The notes beneath the pieces are model-generated. The model worked only from the letters and a program-made list of their open reading frames with translations, ran no database searches and was not told the origin of the DNA. From NCBI RefSeq assembly GCF_036924745.1, contig NZ_JAZHSD010000001.1, positions 7,315,001-7,379,000 on the forward strand: a stretch of 64,000 bases of DNA. Direction: 5' to 3'. This DNA is from Bradyrhizobium sp. AZCC 1693. Lineage in GTDB: Bacteria; Pseudomonadota; Alphaproteobacteria; Rhizobiales; Xanthobacteraceae. The position numbers and the translations under genes were made by a program. Every line of letters starts with the position of its first letter. Positions within the stretch are counted from its first letter, which is position 1. Positions 26,861 through 35,433 of the stretch are shown piece by piece.

Positions 26861-27874
26861 TCAGGCCGATTCCGCATGCTGCGGAAGGCCGCCGCGGTCG
26901 CGGAACAGCTTCTCCTCCCAGGCCAGCGCATGGGTGGCGATGGTTTCGAGATTGTCGTATTGCGGCGTCCAGTCCAGCGTCGCATGGATGCGGCTGGTAT
27001 CGGCGACCATGGTCATGATGTCGCCAGGACGGCGCGGCGCATATGAAACCGCGAAATTGCGCCCGGAGACGCGGCGGACGGCTTCGATGGTTTCGAGCAC
27101 CGAATAGCCGCGGCCGTAGCCGCAGTTCAGCGTGATCGAGCTTTTGCCGCCACGCAGATAGGCCAGCGCGGCGCGATGGGCCTGCACGAGATCGCTGACA
27201 TGGATGAAGTCGCGGATGCAGCTTCCATCCGGCGTCGGATAGTCAGTGCCGTACACGTCGATCTTGGCGCGCTGGCCGGTGGCGGCTTCGACCGCGATCT
27301 TGAGCAGATGCGTAGCGCCTACGGTGGCAAGGCCGCAGCGGCCTTTCGGATCGGCGCCGGCGACGTTGAAGTAGCGCAGCACGACATAGTTCATGCCGTG
27401 GGCGGCGGCGACATCGTGCAGCATGATTTCCGTCATCAGCTTCGATGAGCCATATGGCGAGGCCGGCCGCGTCGGCGCATGTTCGGGCACCGGCACCTGG
27501 TCCGGATTGCCGTAGACGGCGGCCGTCGACGAAAAGATGAAGCGGTTGACGCCGCCCTTGACAGCGGCATTCAAGAGGCTGCGGGTCGTCATGGTGTTGT
27601 TGCGGTAATAGCCGAGCGGATCGCGCACCGAATCCGGCACCACGATCGAGCCGGCGAAATGGACGATGCTTTCGATGCCGTGCTGGTCGATCACGCCTGC
27701 GACGAGGTTTTCATCGCCGGCGTCGCCGATGAACAGCGGCACGCCTTCCGGCAGGAAGACGGAGAATCCGGTGGACAGATTGTCGATCACGACGACGGTT
27801 TCGCCGGCTTCCACCAGCGCATGAACCATGTGACTTCCGATATAGCCGGCGCCACCGGTGACGAGCACGGTCAT
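26861..27874 (-). CDS. galE: UDP-glucose 4-epimerase
   Basis: 337 residues, normal GalE length. NAD-binding TGGAGYIGSHMVHAL at the N-terminus, then VHFAGSIVVPDSV, FIFSSTAAVYGNP and the catalytic YxxxK in SPYGSSKLMTE. The later segment GADPKGRCGLA and GTDYPTPDGSCIRDFIHVSDL are specific to GalE. It interconverts UDP-glucose and UDP-galactose and so supplies galactose (or, with GalNAc forms, UDP-GalNAc) for LPS and exopolysaccharide. Start preceded by GAGAGG. First gene of the minus-strand galE-ABC exporter group. Confidence 0.93.
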   Translation of the reverse strand: MTVLVTGGAGYIGSHMVHALVEAGETVVVIDNLSTGFSVFLPEGVPLFIGDAGDENLVAGVIDQHGIESIVHFAGSIVVPDSVRDPLGYYRNNTMTTRSLLNAAVKGGVNRFIFSSTAAVYGNPDQVPVPEHAPTRPASPYGSSKLMTEIMLHDVAAAHGMNYVVLRYFNVAGADPKGRCGLATVGATHLLKIAVEAATGQRAKIDVYGTDYPTPDGSCIRDFIHVSDLVQAHRAALAYLRGGKSSITLNCGYGRGYSVLETIEAVRRVSGRNFAVSYAPRRPGDIMTMVADTSRIHATLDWTPQYDNLETIATHALAWEEKLFRDRGGLPQHAESA

Positions 27875-28046
27875 GGGCCACCTCTCGCTCTTGAATTTGG
27901 AGCGCGCCCGGATGCAAAACCGGTTTCCACTTTATGCTGGTCGCGCTCTATTGACGGCGATGCTAGCGGGGCTGCGGTGAAGAGTGGGTTTCGGCACAGG
28001 CCGAACTGGCCACTATGCTTAATGTTGCGTATAGGAACTGGCCGAA

Positions 28047-29105
28047 ATGGAGCCGGACGTGCCGATCGAGAACAATTTGGCCAGTGATCTGCAACTGATC
28101 GTGCCGAATCTGCACAGGCGCTATTCGGGCGTCACGGCGACCAACCGGATGGTGGCGCCGAAGCTTGCCACAATGTACCGCGCGGCCTGGCTCGGGCCGC
28201 ACGCGCCCGACGGCATCGCGCGGATGGGGTTTGCGGATCTGTTGAAACTCTGGCGCCGCCGCAACGCCCTGATCTGGCACGCGCGCCGCAACGACGAGAT
28301 GATCGCAGGGCTATTGCTGCGCGCGCTCGGCTGGCCGTTAAAACTCGTCTTCACCTCGGCGGCACAGCGGCATCACAAGCGGCTGACGCGCTGGCTGATC
28401 CGGCAGGTGGATGCGGTGATCGCCACGTCCGAACTGTCGGCGTCGTTTCTCCAGCGCGAGGCGACGGTGGTGATGCATGGCGTCGATACCGAGCGCTATG
28501 CGCCGCCGGCCGATCGCGCGGCGGCGTTTGCCGAAGCCAAATTGCCGGGACGTTACGCGATCGGCTGCTTCGGCCGGGTGCGCGCGCAAAAGGGCACGGA
28601 CGTCTTCGTCGAGGCGATGTGCCGGCTGCTGCCGCGTTATCCCGATTTCACCGCCATCATCGTCGGCGCGGTGGTGCCGGAGCAGCAGGGCTTTGCCAAC
28701 GGTTTGAAACAACAGATCGAAGCGGCCGGACTGCAATCGCGCATCGTCATCACCGGCGAGCTCGCGATCGAGGAGGTGCAGCGCTGGTATCAACGGCTGA
28801 CGATCTACGCCTTCACCTCGCGCAATGAAGGCTTTGGCCTGACGCTGATCGAGGCGATGTCCTCAGGAGCGGCACTGGTGGCCTCGCGCGCGGGCGCCGC
28901 CGAATTCGTGGTTGAGGACGGCGTGACCGGCGTGCTGACGCCGCCGGGGGATACCGAGGCGCTGGTCGCCGCACTGGAGCCGCTGATGCGCGATCCGGTC
29001 TCGGCGCATGCGATGGGCGAACGCGCGCGTGCACGTGTGCTGCAAAAGTTCAGCCTCGATGCGGAAGCGACCGCGATCGCCGCGGTCTATCGTTCGCTCG
29101 GCTGA
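28047..29105 (+). CDS. LPS core glycosyltransferase, family 4 (LpcC mannosyltransferase-like)
   Basis: 352 residues. GT-B glycosyltransferase: the donor-side domain has AIGCFGRVRAQKGTDVFVEAM and the E-x7-E type motif SRNEGFGLTLIEAM. The N-terminal half (LIVPNLHRRYSGVTATN, LIWHARRNDEMIAGLLLRAL) strongly resembles rhizobial LpcC, the inner-core mannosyltransferase that adds mannose to Kdo. No signal peptide. AGGAA lies upstream. Its 3' end overlaps the convergent waaF gene by 19 bases. Specificity is inferred from family resemblance and context (ManC in the same window). Confidence 0.82.
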   Translation: MEPDVPIENNLASDLQLIVPNLHRRYSGVTATNRMVAPKLATMYRAAWLGPHAPDGIARMGFADLLKLWRRRNALIWHARRNDEMIAGLLLRALGWPLKLVFTSAAQRHHKRLTRWLIRQVDAVIATSELSASFLQREATVVMHGVDTERYAPPADRAAAFAEAKLPGRYAIGCFGRVRAQKGTDVFVEAMCRLLPRYPDFTAIIVGAVVPEQQGFANGLKQQIEAAGLQSRIVITGELAIEEVQRWYQRLTIYAFTSRNEGFGLTLIEAMSSGAALVASRAGAAEFVVEDGVTGVLTPPGDTEALVAALEPLMRDPVSAHAMGERARARVLQKFSLDAEATAIAAVYRSLG

Positions 29106-30154
29106 GTGACCAGCAGGCGGTGCGCGACATCGGCCACGTAAGAGGGGTCGATGTCGCGCATGCAGCGGTGGTCGTTCATGGTGCAGACGGTGCGCTGGCA
29201 GGGCTGGCACGGCAGCACAGCCTTGGTCTGGAGAACCGTCGCGGCAAGACCGTTCAGCGGTGCCCACAGGTAGGGACTGGTGGGGCCGAAAATGCCCATG
29301 GTTGGCGTGCCGATGGCGGCGGCGATATGCATCAGGCCGGAATCGTTCGAGATGGCGACGCCGGCCGCCGCCATCGCCAGGATGCCGTTGCGCAGATCTG
29401 ACCCGGTGAGGTCGCGGACCTTGCCGCGGCCGGCGGCAACGATCTCCTGCGCCAGCGCCTTCTCGCCGGGGCCGCCGACCACCCAGACGTCGAGCCCGCG
29501 CTCGACCAGGAGCCGTGCAGCCCCAGGGTAATAGGTCCAGCGCTTGGAGGCGCCGACCGAGCCAGGCGCCAGCGCCACCGCCGGGCCCGTGCCGAGGTCG
29601 TTGGCCTGCCGCCAGCGCGCGGTTTCCTCACGCGGCACGGCGAGCTGCGGCACCGGCCATTCGCCCGGCAGCGGCGCGCCTGCAGGCAGCGCCAGCGCGG
29701 CGTTCTTGTCGATGAAGCGGGGCAGGGTCTTCTCGCCCCAGCGCATCCGGTTGATCAGCCCGAACCGGGCCTCGCCTAAAAAGCCCACCCGTTCCGGGAT
29801 GCCGGCGAGCGCAGGGGCGATCGCTGCCTTCCAGGTGCGGGGCAGGATGAGGGCGGTTCCATAACCCCGGGCGCGCAGTTCCGATGCGAGACCCCGTTGC
29901 CTCGCCACCGCCAGCCGGCCGCGGGGCAGATCCCAGACGATCCCGGCGCGGACGCCCGGCATGTAATCGACCAGGGGCGCGCACAGCGACGTCACCAGCA
30001 GATCGACCGGCCGGTTCGGCCAGCGCTGCTTGAGGACACGCACGACCGTGTGGCCGCGGACGAAATCGCCGATCCACATATAGGGCACGATCAGGATCGG
30101 CCGCGTGTCGGCGGCATCCTCGATCTCGATCCCATTAAGTGAATTCATATTCAT
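29087..30154 (-). CDS. waaF: ADP-heptose--LPS heptosyltransferase II
   Basis: 355 residues. GT9 heptosyltransferase: ILIVPYMWIGDFVRGHTVVRVL N-terminus, then FKRRWP-like motifs, VALAPGSVGASKRWTYY (the heptosyltransferase II PG..W..K.W pattern), VWVVGGPGEKALAQEI, ISNDSGLMHIAAAIGTPTMGIFG and a Cys-containing end (PCQPCQRTVCTMND). It adds the second heptose to the inner LPS core. It is divergent from hldD, which makes its donor sugar. The start has no clear ribosome binding site; an ATG two codons in is possible. The 3' end overlaps the convergent glycosyltransferase gene. Confidence 0.9.
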   Translation of the reverse strand: MNMNSLNGIEIEDAADTRPILIVPYMWIGDFVRGHTVVRVLKQRWPNRPVDLLVTSLCAPLVDYMPGVRAGIVWDLPRGRLAVARQRGLASELRARGYGTALILPRTWKAAIAPALAGIPERVGFLGEARFGLINRMRWGEKTLPRFIDKNAALALPAGAPLPGEWPVPQLAVPREETARWRQANDLGTGPAVALAPGSVGASKRWTYYPGAARLLVERGLDVWVVGGPGEKALAQEIVAAGRGKVRDLTGSDLRNGILAMAAAGVAISNDSGLMHIAAAIGTPTMGIFGPTSPYLWAPLNGLAATVLQTKAVLPCQPCQRTVCTMNDHRCMRDIDPSYVADVAHRLLVTQPSER

Positions 30155-30316
30155 ATCTTATATTCGAGCCCAAGGGCAATTCGGGCTCCGGAGGTAACCG
30201 CTCTGCAAGGGCAGGTAAAGTCGAGCGATCCACCATCCACTGCCCCGCAGAAGGCAAGTTGCCTGCCGCGCGGGACTGGGGCAAAGCTTTGCCGAACAAT
30301 CTTGGCAGGGGATGGC
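30155..30316. promoter_or_regulatory. Divergent promoter region waaF / hldD
   Basis: 162 bases between divergent LPS genes. The waaF side is AT-rich (CATATTCATATCTTATATTCG). An imperfect dyad GAGCCC...GGGCTC spans about 30165-30187. No specific operator can be named. Confidence 0.4.
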
Positions 30317-31297
30317 ATGTTGCTGGTGACCGGGGGTGCCGGTTTTATCGGATCGAACGTCGTGGCCGCGTTGAATGACGCCGGCCGGAGCGATGTCGTG
30401 GTCTGCGACATACTCGGGCAGGGCGGCAAATGGCGCAATCTCGCCAAGCGCCAGCTCGCGGACTTCGTGCCGCCGTCGCAACTCCTCGACTGGCTGCAGG
30501 GCCGGCGGCTTGAAGCAATGATCCATCTCGGCGCGATTTCCGAAACCACGGCGATCGACGGCGATCTCGTCATGGAAGCCAATTTCCGGATGCCGCTCAA
30601 GCTGCTCGATTGGTGCACCGCGACCGGAACCCCGTTTATCTATGCGTCCTCAGCGGCGACCTACGGCAATGGCGAGCAGGGTTTTGACGATGATGGATCG
30701 GTCGAGGCGCTGAAGCGGCTGCGGCCGATGAACCTGTACGGCTGGAGCAAGAACCTGTTCGATATGGCACTGGCCGAGCGCGCCGCACGCGGCGAGAAAC
30801 TGCCGCCGCAATGGGTCGGATTGAAGTTCTTCAACGTATTCGGCCCCAACGAATATCACAAGGGCACGATGATGAGCGTGCTGGCACGGCGCTTCGACGA
30901 CATCAAGGCCGGACGCCCGGTGCAACTGTTCAAGTCCCATCGGGAAGGCATTGCCGACGGCGACCAGCGGCGCGATTTCATCTATGTCGACGACGTCGTG
31001 CGCGTGACGATGTGGCTGTTGGCGACGCCTCATGTTAGCGGGCTCTTCAACGTCGGCACCGGCACCGCGCGCAGCTTTCGCGACCTGATGCTGGCGGCCT
31101 ATGCCGCGCTCGGCACAAAACCGAACATCCAGTATATCGACATGCCCGAAACGATTCGCGACAGCTATCAATACTTCACCCGGAGCGAAGTCGATCGGCT
31201 GCTGCGCGCCGGATATAATGGCGGCTTCACCGCGCTGGAAGACGCGGTCGAGCGTTACGTGAAGGGCTTTCTCGATCGCACCGATCGCTTTCGCTGA
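30317..31297 (+). CDS. hldD: ADP-L-glycero-D-manno-heptose 6-epimerase
   Basis: 326 residues. Rossmann motif LLVTGGAGFIGSNVVAAL, then FIYASSAATYGNGEQGFDD and the catalytic YxxxK in LYGWSKNLFD. LKFFNVFGPNEYHKGTMMSV and the FKSHREGIADGDQRRDFIYVDD stretch (read in two parts) are diagnostic for RfaD/HldD, which epimerises ADP-D,D-heptose to ADP-L,D-heptose. Start taken at the ATG with AGGGG upstream, five codons inside a possible TTG start. It is followed after 18 bases by hldE, the previous enzyme of the pathway. Confidence 0.93.
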   Translation: MLLVTGGAGFIGSNVVAALNDAGRSDVVVCDILGQGGKWRNLAKRQLADFVPPSQLLDWLQGRRLEAMIHLGAISETTAIDGDLVMEANFRMPLKLLDWCTATGTPFIYASSAATYGNGEQGFDDDGSVEALKRLRPMNLYGWSKNLFDMALAERAARGEKLPPQWVGLKFFNVFGPNEYHKGTMMSVLARRFDDIKAGRPVQLFKSHREGIADGDQRRDFIYVDDVVRVTMWLLATPHVSGLFNVGTGTARSFRDLMLAAYAALGTKPNIQYIDMPETIRDSYQYFTRSEVDRLLRAGYNGGFTALEDAVERYVKGFLDRTDRFR

Positions 31298-31315
31298 TGG
31301 GCACCAGGTAGACAG

Positions 31316-32788
31316 ATGTTCGATTTTGAAGCCCTGAGCCAGGCGATCCCGCGTCAGACCGTGCTCTGCGTCGGCGACCTCATGCTCGACGAATTCGTCT
31401 ATGGCGAGGTGTCGCGCGTTTCGCCGGAAGCGCCGGCGCCCGTCATCGCGGTCCAGCGCAGCGAGACCAATATCGGCGGCGCCGGCAATGTCGCCCGCAA
31501 CATCGCCGCTCTCGGCGCGCGCTGCATCTTTGCAGGCCTGGTCGGCGAGGACGAGGCGGGCGCGAAACTGAAGGCCGATCTGGCGCGGGAGAGGCTGATC
31601 GAGGCCGTGCTGGTCTCCGATTCCTCCCGCCCGACGACGCGCAAGGTGCGCTTCGTCTCCGAGCATTTTTCCACCCACATGCTGCGCGCCGATTGGGAGC
31701 AGGTCGTTCCGGCCTCGGCGGCTGTCGAGCAAAAGCTGATCGACGCGATCCTGCCGCAACTCGCCCGCGCCGATATCGTGCTGCTGTCCGACTACGCCAA
31801 GGGCGTGCTGACGGCGCGCGTCATCCGCAACATCATCGACGCCGCCAGGAATCTCGGCAAGCGCGTGATCGTCGATCCCAAGAGCGCCAATTTCGCGATC
31901 TATCGCGGCGCCACGCTGTTGACGCCCAACCGCAAGGAATTTGCGGAAGCCACCCGCAGCCGCGCCGATTCCGACCAGAACATTGCCGGGGCGGCGCAGG
32001 ACGCGATGGTTCTCGCCGATTGCGAGGCGATGCTGGTGACGCAGAGCGAACACGGCATGACGCTGGTGGCGCGCGGCGGCGAGGCGATCCACGTGCCGGC
32101 GCTGCCGGTCAAGGTGCGCGACGTTTCAGGCGCGGGCGACACGGTCGCCGCCGTGCTGGCGCTTTCGCTTGCGGCCGGGGCCGACTGGGAGGCGGCGCTG
32201 CGGATGGCGAATGCGGCAGCCGCCGTTGCGGTCGGCAAGAAGGGCACCGCGACCGTGACGCCGGCGGAGCTGCGGCGAAAGATCCTGCCGCATGCGTCGC
32301 TGGCGGCCGAGGAAAAGATCGTGGCGGCAGGCGGCGATCTCGATGCGCATCTCTCGGACTGGCGCCGGCAGGGACTGCGCATCGGCTTTACCAATGGCTG
32401 CTTCGACATCCTGCATCCCGGCCACGTCAAGGTGCTGACGGCCGCGCGCCGCGCCTGCGACCGGCTGATCGTCGGTCTCAACAGCGACGCCTCGGTGAGG
32501 CGGTTGAAGGGCGAGGGACGCCCGGTCCAGGACGAAAGCGCGCGCGCCGAAGTGCTGGCGGCGCTGGAGGCGGTCGATCTCGTCGCGATCTTCGAGGAGG
32601 ACACGCCGATCGACCTGATCGCGAAAGTGAGGCCGAGCGTGCTGGTCAAGGGCGGCGACTACACCCGCGAACAGGTCGTCGGTTACGAGATCGTCGAGGC
32701 TACCGGCGGCGAGGTCGTGCTCGTCGACATTCTGCCGGGCCACAGCACGACGTCGCTGGTCGACCGCGCGCGGGGGGGCAAGGCGTGA
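31316..32788 (+). CDS. hldE: Bifunctional heptose 7-phosphate kinase / heptose 1-phosphate adenyltransferase
   Basis: 490 residues, two domains. The N-terminal ribokinase-like domain (1-320) has [18 protein letters not shown] and the catalytic [12 protein letters not shown]. The C-terminal nucleotidyltransferase domain (about 350-490) has [18 protein letters not shown] (HxGH motif) and [20 protein letters not shown]. This fusion makes ADP-D-glycero-beta-D-manno-heptose for the LPS core. gmhA and gmhB, the other enzymes of the route, are not in the window. The stop overlaps the GTG start of the next gene (GTGA). Confidence 0.95.
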   Translation: MFDFEALSQAIPRQTVLCVGDLMLDEFVYGEVSRVSPEAPAPVIAVQRSETNIGGAGNVARNIAALGARCIFAGLVGEDEAGAKLKADLARERLIEAVLVSDSSRPTTRKVRFVSEHFSTHMLRADWEQVVPASAAVEQKLIDAILPQLARADIVLLSDYAKGVLTARVIRNIIDAARNLGKRVIVDPKSANFAIYRGATLLTPNRKEFAEATRSRADSDQNIAGAAQDAMVLADCEAMLVTQSEHGMTLVARGGEAIHVPALPVKVRDVSGAGDTVAAVLALSLAAGADWEAALRMANAAAAVAVGKKGTATVTPAELRRKILPHASLAAEEKIVAAGGDLDAHLSDWRRQGLRIGFTNGCFDILHPGHVKVLTAARRACDRLIVGLNSDASVRRLKGEGRPVQDESARAEVLAALEAVDLVAIFEEDTPIDLIAKVRPSVLVKGGDYTREQVVGYEIVEATGGEVVLVDILPGHSTTSLVDRARGGKA

Positions 32789-34077
32789 GCGTAAGCGCTA
32801 CGGCTCCACTGATGTCGCCGGTGCGGCGATACTGGCGCGATCGGGCGCTGTGGACGACGATTGCGGATGTCTTTGCGATTCTGGCCGCGTTCTCGCTGCC
32901 CTGGTCGACGACGCTGCCGGCGATCTTCGTGCCCCTCTGGCTCGGCGCCGTGGCATGGGTGATGGACTGGCGGGCCTACGGCGCCTTGCTGAAGCAGCCG
33001 ATCTGCTACTTGCCGCTTGCGCTGGTCGGCCTGGCTCTCGTCGGCACGGTCTGGTCGGACGCGGTGTGGGGCGCGCGGCTTTACGCCGTCAGTCCCACCC
33101 TCAAGCTGCTGGTGTTGCCCGGACTGTTCTATCATTTCGAACGGTCGTCGCGCGGGATGTGGGTCTTCGTCGCATTCCTGGTGTCTTGCGCGCTGCTGAT
33201 GGTGGTGTCGTGGCTGGTCGCGATGGATCCCAGCTTTACGCTGAAGTCCTCGAGCGAGCCGGGGGGGCGCGGCATCTTCGTCAAGAACTATATCGACCAG
33301 AGCCAGGAGTTCGCACTGTGCGCGGTGGCGCTGGCCTATCCGATCATCCGTCTGCTGCAGACGAACAGGGTGTGGCAGGCGCTGGTGCTTGTTGCGATTT
33401 CGCTCGGCTTCATCGTCAACATGGCGTTTGTCATCGTGTCACGGACGGCGATGGTGACGATCCCGATCATGCTGGCGGTATTCGCGCTGCTTCACCTGAA
33501 ATGGCGCACCAGTGTGATGATTTTCGGCGTCTTGGCCGTTATGGCGGGATTGGCTTGGGGCACATCGCCGCAATTGCAAACGACGCTGGACACCTTCTCC
33601 CGGGACTATCGGCTCTACAAGACGGAAAATGTTCCAACATCGATCGGAATAAGGCTCGAGTTTTGGAAGAAATCGCTCCAATTCTTTGCCGGGGCACCGG
33701 TGATCGGACACGGAACGGGTTCTACCCGCGGATTGTTCGAGCGGGCCGCCACTGGCGATACTTACAGCGCCACCAGCCAGGTCATCGGCAATCCGCATAA
33801 CCAGACATTGAACGTTGCGGTTCAATGGGGCGGCACCGGGATCGTTCTGTTGTACGGGATGTGGCTGGTGCATCTCTTGCTGTTCCGCGGCGACGGACTG
33901 GTTGCCTGGATTGGATTATTGGTCGTCGTGCAGAACATCTTCACCTCGCTGTTCAATTCCCACATCTTCGATTTCCACGAAGGATGGATGTATGTGCTCG
34001 GCGTCGGAGTTGCGGGCGGCATGACGCTCGCGGCCAGGCAACGCAACGCGCGCGCGGAACGGGCAGGGTCGTCATGA
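32785..34077 (+). CDS. O-antigen ligase/polymerase family membrane protein (Wzy_C), copy 1
   Basis: 430 residues from a GTG overlapping the hldE stop. About 10-12 membrane helices in two groups, with a periplasmic loop holding [28 protein letters not shown] and [14 protein letters not shown]. The HNQTL histidine corresponds to the conserved loop residue of WaaL-type ligases, and SRTAM contains the conserved Arg. The family joins undecaprenyl-linked O-chains to lipid A-core (WaaL) or polymerises repeats (Wzy); sequence alone does not separate these. The next gene is a close paralogue, overlapping by ATGA. Confidence 0.85.
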   Translation: MSVSATAPLMSPVRRYWRDRALWTTIADVFAILAAFSLPWSTTLPAIFVPLWLGAVAWVMDWRAYGALLKQPICYLPLALVGLALVGTVWSDAVWGARLYAVSPTLKLLVLPGLFYHFERSSRGMWVFVAFLVSCALLMVVSWLVAMDPSFTLKSSSEPGGRGIFVKNYIDQSQEFALCAVALAYPIIRLLQTNRVWQALVLVAISLGFIVNMAFVIVSRTAMVTIPIMLAVFALLHLKWRTSVMIFGVLAVMAGLAWGTSPQLQTTLDTFSRDYRLYKTENVPTSIGIRLEFWKKSLQFFAGAPVIGHGTGSTRGLFERAATGDTYSATSQVIGNPHNQTLNVAVQWGGTGIVLLYGMWLVHLLLFRGDGLVAWIGLLVVVQNIFTSLFNSHIFDFHEGWMYVLGVGVAGGMTLAARQRNARAERAGSS

Positions 34078-35390
34078 TGGGGGTGGAATATCAGCGCAGG
34101 GAGATAAATTCGATCGGCGCGATGTTGTCGGTCATGGCCTCGGCCCGGCACGACCCGTTCGCGCGCATGCTCAACGTCGACCTCATCGCTGTCCTGGTGG
34201 CGGGGTTGCTGCCGTGGTCGACCAGCGGCGTGGGCATCGGCATGCTGGTCTGGCTTGCGGCTCTGGCCGCGACACTCGAACTGCGCCCGTTCCTGCGTTC
34301 GCTGCAGCGTCCGATCTGCGCGCTGCCGATCGCGCTCGTTGCGCTCGTCGCCTTGGGAACATTGTGGTCGGACGCGTCATGGGGCGCGCGCCTCTATGCG
34401 CTGAGCCCCGCGACGAAGCTGCTCGTGCTGCCGTTTCTGCTCTATCATTTCGAGCGCTCGACGCGCGGCATGTGGGTATTCATCGCGTTCCTTGCGTCCT
34501 GCACGCTGCTGACGGTTGCATCCTGGATAGTCGTGATTGATCCCAGCCTTTCGCTAAAGGCTCCCGGCGAGCCGACAGGGCACGGTATTTTCGTCAAGAA
34601 CTATATCGACCAGAGCCAGGAATTCGTGTTGTGCGCGGTCGTGCTTGCTTTCCCCATCATCACGCTGCTGCGAGACGGGAAAATCCGGCAAGCGCTGTTG
34701 CTGACGCTCGTCGCCGCGAACTTTGTCGTCAACATGGTATTTGTCGTCGTGTCGCGCACGGCACTGGTGACGCTGCCGGTGATGCTCGCCGTGTTCGCGA
34801 TGGCGCACCTGAAATGGCGCACCAACGTGCTGCTGTTTGTTGCCGCCGTCATATTCGGTGCGCTGGCCTGGACGGTGTCGCCTCAACTGCAGGCGACGAC
34901 GGACAAGTTCACGCGGGATTACCGGATCTACAAGGAGTTCAACCAGCCGACATCGATCGGGCTGCGGCTCGAATTCTGGGAGAAGTCGTTGCGGTTCTTT
35001 GCCGAGGCGCCGGTCATCGGCCACGGCACCGGATCGACGCGGGGGCTGTTCGAGGCGGCCGCGACCGGGCCTGCGGTGCTGGCGCAGGGGCAGGTGATCG
35101 GGAACCCGCATAACCAGACCCTCAACGTCGCGGTCCAGTGGGGCACGGTCGGGGTCGTGATCCTGTACGCGATGTGGCTTTCGCATTTCTCCCTGTTTCG
35201 CGGCGAGGGGCTGGCGGCCTGGATCGGGCTGATGGTGGTGCTGCAGAACATGTTCAGTTCGCTGTTCAACTCGCATCTGTTCGATTTTCACGAGGGATGG
35301 ATGTATGTGCTGTGCGTCGGTATCGCCGGAGGCATGGTGCTGCGCGCCAGGTCGGAGGCTGAGGAATCTTCCGGAACAGCCCGGCCATGA
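34074..35390 (+). CDS. O-antigen ligase/polymerase family membrane protein (Wzy_C), copy 2
   Basis: 438 residues starting at the ATG that overlaps the previous stop. It aligns along its length with copy 1: LPWSTSGVGIGML versus [13 protein letters not shown], identical [54 protein letters not shown] and a common ending [11 protein letters not shown]. Key loop His and SRTAL Arg are kept, so both copies look functional. The N-terminus is longer by about 15 residues. The tandem arrangement and strong similarity point to gene duplication; one may act as ligase and the other as polymerase, or they may act on different chains. Confidence 0.85.
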   Translation: MMGVEYQRREINSIGAMLSVMASARHDPFARMLNVDLIAVLVAGLLPWSTSGVGIGMLVWLAALAATLELRPFLRSLQRPICALPIALVALVALGTLWSDASWGARLYALSPATKLLVLPFLLYHFERSTRGMWVFIAFLASCTLLTVASWIVVIDPSLSLKAPGEPTGHGIFVKNYIDQSQEFVLCAVVLAFPIITLLRDGKIRQALLLTLVAANFVVNMVFVVVSRTALVTLPVMLAVFAMAHLKWRTNVLLFVAAVIFGALAWTVSPQLQATTDKFTRDYRIYKEFNQPTSIGLRLEFWEKSLRFFAEAPVIGHGTGSTRGLFEAAATGPAVLAQGQVIGNPHNQTLNVAVQWGTVGVVILYAMWLSHFSLFRGEGLAAWIGLMVVLQNMFSSLFNSHLFDFHEGWMYVLCVGIAGGMVLRARSEAEESSGTARP

Positions 35391-35433
35391 TCGCTGGCAT
35401 GCGCGCCGCAGATAAGCTATCAGCGGACCTGGG

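Noticed and set aside
31693..32784. In-frame N-terminal extension of the first O-antigen ligase gene into hldE
   Set aside because: The extension is an out-of-frame reading of hldE, low in hydrophobic residues; the GTG at 32785 begins the true membrane protein.
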